Origin: JAIBJN01 sp963842305
Lineage (GTDB): Bacteria > Actinomycetota > Thermoleophilia > Gaiellales > Gaiellaceae
DNA length: 64,000 nucleotides
Reading direction: 5' to 3'
NCBI GenBank assembly: GCA_963842305.1
Contig: CAWJFW010000002.1
Location: forward strand, 1,194,434-1,258,433
The position numbers and the translations under genes were made by a program. Positions 42,645 through 52,065 of the stretch are shown here, in pieces (position 1 is the first letter of the stretch; each line of letters starts with the position of its first letter). The notes under the pieces are model-generated. The model worked only from the letters and a program-made list of their open reading frames with translations, did not search any database and had not been told where the DNA came from.

Positions 42645-45258
42645 GGAGACGGTCGCCCTCAGGATCGTAGAACGGCCCGCTCGTCACCGTTCCGCGCCGA
42701 CCGTCGACCGTCACGGCCGCGGGAAACTCGCCGTTCACGCGGCGAATCCAGCCCAGCGCCACGCCGTGCCCCAGAACCGGGGAGAAGCGGGAGGACGTGA
42801 GGTGCCCGACGGTCCGGCCCCCAACGTCGATCGTGGCACCCTCGAGCGGCGCGCCGCCGTCGAAGGTCAGCGGCACGAGCTTCAGCGCAAGCGGAATGTG
42901 ATCGATCCGCTCGAGACCCACCTTCCCGACGAAGTCCGGCTTCTCCATCGAGACCATCCAGTCCAGGCCGAGCTTTCGGGGTGTCGAATCGAAGTCCGTG
43001 TCCTGCCCGATGATGATGTGTCCCTTTTCGAGGCGAAGGAGACGTAGCGCCTCGAGACCGTGCGGCCGGAGCTCGAGATCTGCTCCCACATCGAGGAGAG
43101 CGTCCCAGAGCGCGACGCTTTCGGAGCTGGGATGGTGGAGCTCGAAGCTTGTCTCGCCGACGAAGCCGAGGCGGATGACGAGGCAGGACACGCCGGCGAC
43201 GTCGATTTCCCGATGCCGCATGAACCGGACCTGGTCACCGTTGGCGAGCTCCGGGCAAAGGCGGGCGAGGAGCTCGTTGGCTCGAGGCCCTGCGACGTTG
43301 ATGGCACCGTAGACGTCCGTCTGGTTGACGATGTGCACCTGGTGCCCCCACCACTCGGCCCAGTCTCGGAGCCACGCCTCTCCGCGGGCGGCGCCCCCGG
43401 AGGTCAGGGTGACGTAGTAGCGCGAGGGCGCAAGCGCGCAGATCATGCCGTCGTCGAGGACGTAGCCGGCCTCGTTCAAGAGGACCGCATAGCGGCCTCG
43501 CCCCTCCTCCAGGTCTCGTACCGGCCGCGGGTACAGCCGCTCGAGGAACTCGGTCGCGTCCCGGCCGGCGACGATGAACTTCCCGAGGGTTCCGACGTCC
43601 ATGATGCTGACGCCCCGCCTCACGGCCCAGTACTCGGCAAGCGGATCGCCGTAGCTCTCGGGACGCCGCCAGGAACCGGCCCATTCCATCTCGGCGCCCA
43701 GCTCGAGGTGGCGTCGATGCAGGGCGGTGTGGAGCTCGACGGCATGACGAACCCCGGCCGCAGCGTCCTCGACGCGGATCGGGCGCATGGGAGGCCGGGC
43801 CGTCGTCGCTGCGCTGACCCCCTCCTCTCCGCCCCGAGCCCGGACGAGAGCGCGCAGGTGCGCGCCACAGAGTGCGCCCTGGCACGGGCCCATCGTCGCG
43901 GTGGTGTACCGCTTGAGGAGCTCGGTCGAGCGAAAGCCCTCGAACCAGGCGAGATCGATGTCCTCCGCGCGAACGTCCTCACAGAGGCAGACGAAGCCCC
44001 CGCGCGGCGGCGCCGGCAGAGAGATCCGCGCGGGCGCACCGTCGCCGAACGTGCTCTGACGGCCGCTCGCCTCCGCTTCCTCGATCGAGCAGCCCGCGAG
44101 AACTGCATCGCCCGCGCCGGTCACCGGGAGTCCAACCGCCTGGCGAAGCAGGCCGTCCCGCGGCACGAGGCCGCGCGACAGAACGAGCGCGTCGCATGAG
44201 ATCTCGTCGGTCCCGCGGGCCGACTCGATCACGACGCCCTCCACCCGCTGTCGGCCCCGGACTGAGACGACCTCGCCGTCCGTAATCGTCGTGACGCCCG
44301 CCGGCGAGCGCCCCGCAAGGCTCTCGGGAACGACAACCGCCCCAAGCTCGACGCCGTGATTCCGGAGGATCTCGGCCGTCTCCAGGCCCTCGTGCGACTG
44401 GGCAACGACGACGGCGCGACGGCCGGGCAACAGCCCATGCGCGCCGACCAGGCGCGCCGCGGCGCGTCCAAGCCAAACGCCGACGAGGTCGTTCCCACTA
44501 ACGCTGCAGTGCTGCTCGACGGCGCCCGTCGCGACGACGACGCGGCCGGCATGGACCATGTGAAGGAAGTCCTCGCCGACCACCGGAACGAGCGGCCCCT
44601 CGTAGACGCCGATCGCGGCTGCCTGCTCGAGCAGCGTCACACCCTCCCGGGCGCGAAGCGTGCCCGCGAGAGCCTCCACCCGTTCCCTCAGCGGGCCGGC
44701 GGGCAGCTTCTCGCCCGGAGCCCCCTCGTCCGCGAGGACGACTGTCTGACCGTCCTGGCTGGCCGCGAGGGCTGCCGACAGCCCGGCGATTCCTCCGCCG
44801 GCGACGAAGACATCGGCGTGGTGGTGGCACCGCTCGCGGTCGGCTGCAGGCATGTCGAGCGGCACGCGCCCCGCCCCGGCGACCCTGCGCACGAGGGGCT
44901 CGATCCGAGACCACACCGACCGAGGCCGGAGGAAAGTCTTGTAGTAGAAGCCGACGGGCAGCAGCGAGCGCATGCTCCAGAGGAACGTGAGCGCATCCCG
45001 ATCGACCGACGGCCAGGCGTTCTCGCGCTCGATCACCTGCCCGCCTCGAGCGGACGTGACGCACGCGCGCACACTGGGCTCGCCGTCGACCGTCACGAGA
45101 CAGTTCGGACAGTCGCCCGACAGGCAGTAGAGCCCGCGCGGGCGGTGGTACTTCATCGAGCGGCTGAAAACCCGGACGCCCGAGCGGTAGAGCGCGGAGG
45201 CGATCGTATCCCCGTCCTGGACGGAGACGGCACGTCCCTCGAACTTAACGAACGCCAT
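42637..45258 (-). CDS. soxA: Sarcosine oxidase alpha subunit, 873 aa
   Basis: N-terminal ferredoxin-like domain (KFEGRAVSVQDGDTIASALY, LSGDCPNCLVTVDGEPSVRA), FAD/NAD domain (DVFVAGGGIAGLSAALAASQ), the Cys-rich SoxA_A3 domain (FVCLCEDVRAEDIDLAWFEG, TTATMGPCQGALCGAHLRAL) and the tetrahydrofolate-binding GcvT domain (SIMDVGTLGKFIVAGRDATE, DVYGAINVAGPRANELLARL). ATG 45258 fits the ferredoxin-like start; GTG 45282 is possible. Overlaps soxD by 14 nt. Confidence 0.94.
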   Translation of the reverse strand: MAFVKFEGRAVSVQDGDTIASALYRSGVRVFSRSMKYHRPRGLYCLSGDCPNCLVTVDGEPSVRACVTSARGGQVIERENAWPSVDRDALTFLWSMRSLLPVGFYYKTFLRPRSVWSRIEPLVRRVAGAGRVPLDMPAADRERCHHHADVFVAGGGIAGLSAALAASQDGQTVVLADEGAPGEKLPAGPLRERVEALAGTLRAREGVTLLEQAAAIGVYEGPLVPVVGEDFLHMVHAGRVVVATGAVEQHCSVSGNDLVGVWLGRAAARLVGAHGLLPGRRAVVVAQSHEGLETAEILRNHGVELGAVVVPESLAGRSPAGVTTITDGEVVSVRGRQRVEGVVIESARGTDEISCDALVLSRGLVPRDGLLRQAVGLPVTGAGDAVLAGCSIEEAEASGRQSTFGDGAPARISLPAPPRGGFVCLCEDVRAEDIDLAWFEGFRSTELLKRYTTATMGPCQGALCGAHLRALVRARGGEEGVSAATTARPPMRPIRVEDAAAGVRHAVELHTALHRRHLELGAEMEWAGSWRRPESYGDPLAEYWAVRRGVSIMDVGTLGKFIVAGRDATEFLERLYPRPVRDLEEGRGRYAVLLNEAGYVLDDGMICALAPSRYYVTLTSGGAARGEAWLRDWAEWWGHQVHIVNQTDVYGAINVAGPRANELLARLCPELANGDQVRFMRHREIDVAGVSCLVIRLGFVGETSFELHHPSSESVALWDALLDVGADLELRPHGLEALRLLRLEKGHIIIGQDTDFDSTPRKLGLDWMVSMEKPDFVGKVGLERIDHIPLALKLVPLTFDGGAPLEGATIDVGGRTVGHLTSSRFSPVLGHGVALGWIRRVNGEFPAAVTVDGRRGTVTSGPFYDPEGDRLRA

Positions 45259-45487
45259 GAAGCTGATTGGTGGCCGTGTCACGATCCACGGTCAGCCACC
45301 GACGGCAGCCTGCAGCGTGGAACCAGCGCTCGGACTGGATGCCCGAGACGTTTTCACGCAGCCAGACGATGCGGAAGTCTTCTTCGAGATCCGGCGGGGA
45401 GCTCGCCTCCGGCCTGATCTCTCCGCCGTACCAGAACTCGGTGTACGGACGATCGCCGCAGTGAGGACACGGTATCTTCAGGCCCAA
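45245..45487 (-). CDS. soxD: Sarcosine oxidase delta subunit
   Basis: Typical SoxD: IPCPHCGDRPYTEFWYGGEI with the zinc-binding C-x2-C, WLRENVSGIQSERWFHAAGC, RRWLTVDRDTATNQLHG. TTG 45487 (GGGGGC upstream) gives the usual SoxD N-terminus (MGLKIPCPHCG). An ATG at 45535 is also open, but its codon lies inside the 45514-45536 palindrome. First gene of the sox operon; order D-A-G-B instead of the usual B-D-A-G. Confidence 0.88.
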   Translation of the reverse strand: MGLKIPCPHCGDRPYTEFWYGGEIRPEASSPPDLEEDFRIVWLRENVSGIQSERWFHAAGCRRWLTVDRDTATNQLHGVR

Positions 45488-45513
45488 GCCACGCCCCCGG
45501 TTCGGTGCGCGAG

Positions 45514-45536
45514 TATGGTCATGCGACAAGACCATA
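45514..45536. promoter_or_regulatory. Operator-like palindrome at the sox promoter
   Basis: TATGGTC (45514-45520) and GACCATA (45530-45536) form a perfect 7-bp inverted repeat with a 9-bp spacer. The half-site TGGTC/GACCA is the kind used by FadR-subfamily GntR regulators, and such a regulator gene starts 110 bp away, divergently. Likely autoregulator/sox operator. Confidence 0.5.
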
Positions 45537-45645
45537 ACAGGTCAGCAGAATCTCTCAAACCCCCGAGATGCGCCGCAATCGGCATTCCTCTCCGGGTCGT
45601 GGCTAGGCATGCCCGCCGAAACGCGTGGTAAGGTGAGCTAGCCGT

Positions 45646-46410
45646 ATGTTTACACCCGTCAAGACCCGAAGGACGTTCGAGGAGGCGGTCGAGCAGATCG
45701 CCGAGGCGATTCGAGCCGGCGATCTTCACGCGGGCGATCGTCTTCCGTCCGAACGCACTCTTGCCGCACAGATGGAGATCAGCCGCCCCACGCTGCGTGA
45801 GGCGATCAGGGTCCTCTCCGATTCTGGGATCGTCGAAGTCAAGTCAGGCCCGGGCGGCGGCATGTTCGTCTCCTGCGACCTCGTCCCCGCCGCGCTGATC
45901 GAGCAGCGTTCCGAGCTGCGAATCACCGAGATCTCCGGCGTCCTCGAGGCTCGACGGCTCTTCGAGCCTCGGGTCGCACAGCTCGCCGCGCTCTATGCGA
46001 CGGAGCTCGACTTCGACGCGATGCAGCGCACCATCGACCTCCAGCGCGAATGCCCGGACGACCGGGAACGATTCATCCAGCTCGATCATCGCTTTCATCT
46101 GGCGATCGCCCGAGCCACCCAGAACGCCACGGTCGTCTCACTCATGCGGTCTCTCCTGCGCAGTCTCGAGATCGCGCGAGACATGGCCATTCGCGGCCCA
46201 CATGAGCCCGAGAGGGCGATTGCGATCCACGAGCACACCCTCCAGGCGATCATGGGCGGTGACTCGGACGTGATCGAGGCCGCCATGGACGAGCACCTGT
46301 CCTTCCTCGAGCGGATCTGGGAGAAGGAGAGCGGGCGCGCCCGCCTGAGGACGATCCCCGACTTCTTGCTCCCCCGCGCCGAGCGCCAGCAGGTAGCGGC
46401 CGCGCCCTGA
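45646..46410 (+). CDS. GntR-family regulator with FCD domain, 254 aa
   Basis: Winged HTH: FEEAVEQIAEAIRAGDLHAG, DRLPSERTLAAQMEISRPTL, REAIRVLSDSGIVEVKSG. FCD effector domain with metal/ligand histidines (LDHRFHLAIARATQN, AIHEHTLQAIMGG). FadR/VanR subfamily members respond to small carboxylates or amino acids. Divergent from sox; a matching palindrome lies between. Natural ligand could be sarcosine, glycine or a peptide product. Confidence 0.93.
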   Translation: MFTPVKTRRTFEEAVEQIAEAIRAGDLHAGDRLPSERTLAAQMEISRPTLREAIRVLSDSGIVEVKSGPGGGMFVSCDLVPAALIEQRSELRITEISGVLEARRLFEPRVAQLAALYATELDFDAMQRTIDLQRECPDDRERFIQLDHRFHLAIARATQNATVVSLMRSLLRSLEIARDMAIRGPHEPERAIAIHEHTLQAIMGGDSDVIEAAMDEHLSFLERIWEKESGRARLRTIPDFLLPRAERQQVAAAP

Positions 46411-46436
46411 CGCTCTCAAGCCTCCAGGTTTAGCGC

Positions 46437-47954
46437 TTACGCCCCGGCGGCCTCCGGCGCCGTCGCTCCGTCGGGGCCCGTCGTGAGCCACGATCCGATC
46501 TCGGCCGGAAGCTCGAAGTCGCCTCTGCCTCCGAGCTCGGCGTGGATGAGCCTCAGCTCGGCATGGGAGACCCTGACCTCGGGCGACGCGAGAAACGCAG
46601 CGACGGTCGGTGGTGTCTGGCGGATCCTGAGCATGTCCGAGATGCCGACCCGGAAGCCCTCCTCGTCCCAGACCGCCTGGTCAGGTGTTCCGCGAACGAT
46701 CGCCTGAACCGCCTGCTCGGGGAGCGCGTCCTCGATCCCGAGCATGCCCTTCGTGCGCTCGGCCATCGAGAGACCCGCTGCGTAGGACGTCTTCCATCCC
46801 CAGGATCGAGGTTCCGGGACGGGAAGGCCGCTCTTTTCCCGGGCATACCACTCCGACACGAAGTCGATGACCAGGCCTGTGGCAGTCGGAGCGTTCTCAT
46901 CGAGGTAGGTAATCATCGGCCACGTGTTCGTGCAGACCGTGATGGCCAGGTCGAGCTTCGGGAACGCCGCGGAACCGTTGTACCAGCCCCACATGATCGC
47001 TCCCCAGTGGCCGAAGCTCTCCTCGGTGGCGCCCGGTTGCTCGATGCGGGCGACCAGACCGGTCCAGAGGCCGCCGCCGCTCTCCACGACCGGCCTCAGC
47101 ATCTCGTCGACGGAGCCCACTCGAAGGATGCGAGCGTCTCCGTAGGCTCCTCCTCCGAGCAGGGCGAGGATCAGCTTGATGTGGTCACCGGGGGTCGTGA
47201 GGAGGGCACCGGCCGGATATGCAGCAATCCGAATCGGCGGCGTCGCCACGGTGAACGACCCGCCGTAGCCCGCATACCCTGTCGAGAGACGCTCGAGCAA
47301 TGCAAGTTCCGACTCGGCCTGCTGCGAGGGCGGGAAGGCGCTCGTCGTCATCCCGAGCGGCTCGATGATTCGACCCCGGATGTAGTCGGCGCACGAGAGC
47401 CCGTCCGGGTTCGCCACCTCCACGAGGTACCCGAGGGTCGAGATGCCGATGTTCGAGTACTGGAACTGCTCTCCGACCGGCGCGCTCCAGGTCGGGACAG
47501 TGCCCTCGTACTCGCTCAGGGTGCGCGACGCGTACGCGTCGCGCAGATAGTCGGCCAGCGCGGCCGAGGGGCCATGGCTGCAACCCGCTGCATCGGAGGT
47601 GAGCCCGCTGCGGTGGTGCATGAGATCCCGAACCGTGACCGGCCGGTTCCCGAGTGGATTCTCGACAGCCAGGTCCACGTAGCGGGCAACCGGCTCGTCC
47701 AGCTCGAGCAGCCCTTCCTCGACCAACTGCAGGACGGCAACCGCCGTGTAGAGCTTGGACATCGAGCCGGCCCGCGTGACGGTGGTCGGCTCCATCGGCC
47801 GTCTCGAAGCCAGGTCGGCAAAGCCGAACCCCTCTTCCAGGATCACCTCCCCACGCGTTGCGATCGCCAGGTTCAGGCCGGCCGTGCCGCACGCACGGAG
47901 CGTGCGGGGCACGAACTCACGCAGCGCCTCAGCGAGTGCCGAGCCCTCGCTCAC
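46437..47954 (-). CDS. S12 serine hydrolase (beta-lactamase/D-aminopeptidase family), 505 aa
   Basis: GTG 47954 overlaps the S9 stop (GTGA). Ser64-x2-Lys67 (AGSMSKLYTAVAVLQL), YSNIG for the Tyr-x-Asn box, SFGHWGAIMWGWYNG for the third. No signal peptide. A C-terminal extension of about 100 residues (from RSWGWKTSYAAGLSMAERTK) is unlike standard beta-lactamase-like enzymes. Tight operon with the S9 peptidase suggests shared substrate. A second, AT-richer S12 gene lies at 28839. Confidence 0.9.
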   Translation of the reverse strand: MSEGSALAEALREFVPRTLRACGTAGLNLAIATRGEVILEEGFGFADLASRRPMEPTTVTRAGSMSKLYTAVAVLQLVEEGLLELDEPVARYVDLAVENPLGNRPVTVRDLMHHRSGLTSDAAGCSHGPSAALADYLRDAYASRTLSEYEGTVPTWSAPVGEQFQYSNIGISTLGYLVEVANPDGLSCADYIRGRIIEPLGMTTSAFPPSQQAESELALLERLSTGYAGYGGSFTVATPPIRIAAYPAGALLTTPGDHIKLILALLGGGAYGDARILRVGSVDEMLRPVVESGGGLWTGLVARIEQPGATEESFGHWGAIMWGWYNGSAAFPKLDLAITVCTNTWPMITYLDENAPTATGLVIDFVSEWYAREKSGLPVPEPRSWGWKTSYAAGLSMAERTKGMLGIEDALPEQAVQAIVRGTPDQAVWDEEGFRVGISDMLRIRQTPPTVAAFLASPEVRVSHAELRLIHAELGGRGDFELPAEIGSWLTTGPDGATAPEAAGA

Positions 47955-49897
47955 GCCGTGCTTCGTAGATGACGGTCGAACCACCCGACGACGCGGTCCC
48001 GGAGGTCCACCTGGTGGTCCCATTCCTGGGTGCCGTGGCCTTCTCTCGGGTAGATGACGAGCTCAACCTCGACGCGGGCCTCGGCAAGGGCCTGGTAGAG
48101 CTCCTGCGCCTGGCCAACCGGCGTGCAGAGGTCGAGCGCACCGTGGATGATCAGCGTCGGCGTCCGGACATTCCGGGCATGCACGATCGGTGAACGGGTG
48201 AAGTAGGAGCCGGTGGCGTCGTAGGGATCCGCGTCCAGGAACAGCTCGTCGAAGCGGCCGATGTTCGTCGTGTTGTGGAAGCTCAGCCAGTTCGAGCTGC
48301 ACGACATCGGAATGGCCGCGGCGAACCGGTCAGTCTGGGTGATCGCCCAGGCGGACATGAATCCGCCGTAGCTACCTCCGGTGATGCCGACCTTCTCCCC
48401 GTCGATGATCCCCTCGGCGACCAGGGCGTCGACGCCCGCGAGGATGTCCTGGAGGTCCTCGCCCCCGAGGTCTCCCAGGTTCATTCGCGCGAACTCCTGC
48501 CCTCGTCCGGCGCTGCCGCGCGGGTTCGGCATCAAGACCGCGTAGCCGGCATCGACCAGTAGCTGTGGGTGTTGGTGGTTCGTGAACGCGTAGGACCACG
48601 AGGCGGTCGGACCTCCGTGGACGAGCACGACGAGCGGCAGCTCCCCGCCGCCGGTCTCCGGCCGCGCGAGCAGGCCTTCGATCTCGAGGCCGTCGTGGGC
48701 CTTCCACGAGTACGACTCCCAAGGGGCGACGTCGGTCGCTGCCAGCTCGGCGTTGAGAGTCGAGACAGGCTGCCAACCCTCCGCGGCCCTGTCGACCGCG
48801 AGGGTGAACGCCTCCGGAGGCTCTCCGGGCGCTTCCTTCGCGGCGACCAGGAGCCCACCGTCACCGCTGGCCGAGATCCGCGGCTGATATCGGTGGCCCA
48901 GACTGGCCTCCCCGCCCCAAAGCTCCTCCACCGCGCCGTCCAGTGAGACCGAGCCGCACATGGAGGATGCGCCGCGCCACCCCGCATACCAGAGCGTGGA
49001 ATCGTCGCGCCACTGGAGCCACGAGACATCGAGCTCGGGCGCGAGCTCCCGCGTGGCGCCCGAGCCGATCTCGAGCACGTTGGTCGTCCCCGCGAGGATC
49101 CCGCGGTCACTGCAGAACCCCTCGATGAAAGCGACGCGTCCGCCGTCCGGAGACAGCCGTGGAACGGCGATCTGCCAGCTCGTGGACTGGAGCGTCTCCG
49201 CGCTCCTCGAGTCCAGGTCGAGTATGGCGAGCGACGCTCTGTACCAGGCGCTCTCGGACGGCTCGTCGGAAACGACGGCGATCGCGGAATCGCCGCGCCA
49301 GTCGAACTCCCAGACGTTCACGTCGGGAGGGCCGACCTCGGATGTCTCGCCGCTCGCGAGGTCGACACGGAAGAGCCGCCGCCAGAACTGCTGGGGTCGT
49401 ATGACCTGAGGATCAGCCGGCGGGGCGTCCTTCTCCGAGATCTTCGTCGCCGTCTGCGCTCCGGCGCGATCTGAGCCCAGATCCGCGGCCAGAACGAGCA
49501 GGCTGTCAGCGGCGGGCGACCAGATGATGTCCTCGACCGACCCCGGAATCTCACCGACGGGAGTTGCCTCGACCGGATCCAGGCCAAGGAGGTACACGGA
49601 CATCCACCCGTTGTGGTCCCGATCCGATGCGAACGCGAGCGTTCGACCGTCGGGCGACCACCGTGGAAGTGCATCGACTCCCGGTCCACGGGTGGCCTCG
49701 CGCGCCCCGCCGTCCGGAGTTGCCGTCCAGATTCTCCCGTTGCCCGGCTCTCCCGGGCGCGTGAACGAGCTGCCCACCGAGAACGCGATCTGCGCGCCGT
49801 CGGCGGAGACGACGACCTCTTCGGGCCGCCGCAGCCCCATGAGCAGTTCCGGGGTCACTTGCGCCTTCGTCTCGGTTTCCAGGGTCTGCGAACTCAT
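47951..49897 (-). CDS. S9 family peptidase (acylaminoacyl-peptidase type), 648 aa
   Basis: ATG 49897 has AAAGGAGC upstream; the frame extends 11 codons further without benefit. N-terminal beta-propeller (PRWSPDGRTLAFASDRD repeats), then alpha/beta hydrolase: LVVLVHGGPTASWSYAFTNH, VGITGGSYGGFMSAWAITQ (nucleophile), IIHGALDLCTPVGQ (Asp), REGHGTQEW (His). Cuts N-terminal residues or dipeptides from short peptides in the cytoplasm. Coupled to the S12 gene. Confidence 0.94.
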   Translation of the reverse strand: MSSQTLETETKAQVTPELLMGLRRPEEVVVSADGAQIAFSVGSSFTRPGEPGNGRIWTATPDGGAREATRGPGVDALPRWSPDGRTLAFASDRDHNGWMSVYLLGLDPVEATPVGEIPGSVEDIIWSPAADSLLVLAADLGSDRAGAQTATKISEKDAPPADPQVIRPQQFWRRLFRVDLASGETSEVGPPDVNVWEFDWRGDSAIAVVSDEPSESAWYRASLAILDLDSRSAETLQSTSWQIAVPRLSPDGGRVAFIEGFCSDRGILAGTTNVLEIGSGATRELAPELDVSWLQWRDDSTLWYAGWRGASSMCGSVSLDGAVEELWGGEASLGHRYQPRISASGDGGLLVAAKEAPGEPPEAFTLAVDRAAEGWQPVSTLNAELAATDVAPWESYSWKAHDGLEIEGLLARPETGGGELPLVVLVHGGPTASWSYAFTNHQHPQLLVDAGYAVLMPNPRGSAGRGQEFARMNLGDLGGEDLQDILAGVDALVAEGIIDGEKVGITGGSYGGFMSAWAITQTDRFAAAIPMSCSSNWLSFHNTTNIGRFDELFLDADPYDATGSYFTRSPIVHARNVRTPTLIIHGALDLCTPVGQAQELYQALAEARVEVELVIYPREGHGTQEWDHQVDLRDRVVGWFDRHLRSTA

Positions 49898-50003
49898 CCC
49901 GCTGCTCCTTTCGTCGTTACGCGAGGGCATGGCGTTTCAGCTCTTCGGGCTTTGTCGCCCAGCCTGACTCGTCGGCCGCCTTTCAGCGACGCCGGCGCGC
50001 CAA

Positions 50004-52034
50004 TCACGGCTCCAGGCCGAGCTGTTCCATCACGAAGCCGATCCACTCCGCAGACTTCTCAGGCTCGCCGAGGACGCCGGCGAGGTGGCCCGCACCCGCC
50101 CAAACGCGCAACAGAATCGGCGCGTCGGACGTCGTTGCCTGCTGCAGGCGCGCGACGGTCTTGCGGCCGTGCCATGTCGGGCACCGAACGTCCTCCTCAC
50201 CACAGATGACCAGCGTCGCGGGATAGGACTCGCCGTCCCGAACGTTGTGGTACGGCGAGTAGGCGTAGACCCAGGCTGCCTCCTCGGGATGCCGCGGGTC
50301 TCCATACTCTTCCGTGCATTCCGCGGTGTAGGCGTCACGCGTGTAGCGCATGAGGTCGAGGAGCGGCACCTGTGAGACGACCGCGCGGAAAAGATCAGGC
50401 CGCTGTGTGACCGCCACGCCGGTGAGGAGACCGCCGTTGCTCGCTCCCGCAACGGCCACGCGATCACGATCGACGGCTCCGGACTCGATGAGCGACTCGG
50501 CGACGGCGTAGAGGTCGTCGTAGGTCGTCTGCTTGCGAGCAAGGCGCCCCGCATGCCACCAGTCCCATCCGTACTCGCCCCCACCGCGCAGATTCGCGAA
50601 CACCATCGTGCCGCCCGCTTCCACGAACGGGGCGAAGACGCCCAGATATGTGGGGACGAAGGCGATGTTCCAACCCCCGTAGCCGTAGATCATTGCCGGC
50701 GCCGGCTGCGCGCTATCGGAACGTCGCACGACCCAGAAGGTCACGGCGGCTCCGTCCCGTCCGGTGCAGGACATCTGCTCGACCATTACGTCGTCGAGCT
50801 CGATCTGCGGCTCCCCGACCTCGTCGAGGCTACGGGTGCGCATGTCGTAGCGGTGGACCGATGGAGACCTCGTGTAGGAGGCGAACGTGAACGTGAAGTC
50901 GTCGGCGCCGGCGACCACCATCGGGTCGATGATGGTGTGCCCCCACCACGCGCCGGAGACGTTGGCAGTGCCCTCGCCCGGAAGCTCGACAGTCTCCTCG
51001 AGTTGGCCCTCGAGCGAGAAGATCCGGATTCGCGAACGCGCGGAGATGAGGTCGGCGACTACGAGCTTGCCCCCGACGAACGACACGCTTCGAAGGACTC
51101 CCTCGTCTTCGGATATCAGCTCACGCCACGTCGAACGGTCGCCGCCTCCCGCGATCGGGATCTCAACCAGTCGCCCACGCGGAGCCTCGTCCGTCGTGAT
51201 CGCGACGTAGCTGTCCCCGACGAAGGTGCCGATGAAAACCCCTTCTTCGTCTCGAAGGAACGGCTGCCACTCACCATCGCCGGCCAGGTCCTTGACGTAG
51301 TCGGGGCGTGGCTCGATCTCGCTCGGAAGCACGGCGAGATACCGGCCGTCGGACGAAACCTGCGGCTGGACGTACTCCTCCCGGACGCGAACCGTCTCGG
51401 GCTCCGACGGTGGCTCGTGACCCGGCCGGTGGAAGAAGATGAACTTGTCAGCGTTTTCCGTGTCCCGGTCGACCCCGCCGTTGAAGTAGAAGCCGCTCGA
51501 GTCCGGGAGCCAGGCGACCTTCGCGAACGACGTGAACTGGATCCGCTCCGGCAGCACCTCGCCGCTCTCGGTCTCGACGACGTGCAGGACACTCTGCTCG
51601 TCGCCACCTTCGGAGACGCCGAAGACGACGTATCGCCCGTCCGGCGACGGGTACATCCAGTCCAACGAGGGCCGTGCGAACGACAGCGAGCTCGGATCGA
51701 CGACCACCCTTCCCGGTCCCTCGAGATCTGGAGCGACGCGGATGACGACACCGGCTTCCTCGACCGCCAGCCAGAACCACCGATCCCCACCGCGGACCGG
51801 GGCAAACACGAGCATCGCCGCGAAGTGCGGGCCGATGGCCTCCGTGAGCTTCTGGTAACCGGGCCAACCACGAAGATGGTCCTCGGCGAGCGCGTTCTGG
51901 CCCTCTTGCCAGACGAGCGACTCCTCCGAGTCGTCCTCGAGCCAGCGATAGGGATCGGCGAACGTGATGCCGCCGATCGTCTCGGTCACGTCGACCTGCC
52001 GCGCACGCGTGTCGCTCACCGGTCCGGCCATCAT
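50004..52034 (-). CDS. Prolyl oligopeptidase (S9A), 676 aa
   Basis: S9A N-terminal mark DPYRWLEDDSEESLVWQEGQ, seven-bladed propeller, then catalytic domain: MVFANLRGGGEYGWDWWHAG, VAVAGASNGGLLTGVAVTQR (nucleophile), VICGEEDVRCPTWHGRK (Asp), AGAGHLAG (His). Cleaves after Pro in peptides up to about 30 residues. Two ATG codons at the start (MMAG); either is possible. Between SBP (31 nt away) and S9 genes on the minus strand. Confidence 0.95.
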   Translation of the reverse strand: MMAGPVSDTRARQVDVTETIGGITFADPYRWLEDDSEESLVWQEGQNALAEDHLRGWPGYQKLTEAIGPHFAAMLVFAPVRGGDRWFWLAVEEAGVVIRVAPDLEGPGRVVVDPSSLSFARPSLDWMYPSPDGRYVVFGVSEGGDEQSVLHVVETESGEVLPERIQFTSFAKVAWLPDSSGFYFNGGVDRDTENADKFIFFHRPGHEPPSEPETVRVREEYVQPQVSSDGRYLAVLPSEIEPRPDYVKDLAGDGEWQPFLRDEEGVFIGTFVGDSYVAITTDEAPRGRLVEIPIAGGGDRSTWRELISEDEGVLRSVSFVGGKLVVADLISARSRIRIFSLEGQLEETVELPGEGTANVSGAWWGHTIIDPMVVAGADDFTFTFASYTRSPSVHRYDMRTRSLDEVGEPQIELDDVMVEQMSCTGRDGAAVTFWVVRRSDSAQPAPAMIYGYGGWNIAFVPTYLGVFAPFVEAGGTMVFANLRGGGEYGWDWWHAGRLARKQTTYDDLYAVAESLIESGAVDRDRVAVAGASNGGLLTGVAVTQRPDLFRAVVSQVPLLDLMRYTRDAYTAECTEEYGDPRHPEEAAWVYAYSPYHNVRDGESYPATLVICGEEDVRCPTWHGRKTVARLQQATTSDAPILLRVWAGAGHLAGVLGEPEKSAEWIGFVMEQLGLEP

Positions 52035-52065
52035 CCCCCTCTGCTCTCTGTCGAGTGTGACTCGG

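Noticed and set aside
42766..45417. Plus-strand frames across the sox operon
   Set aside because: Antisense of soxA and soxG; composition only.
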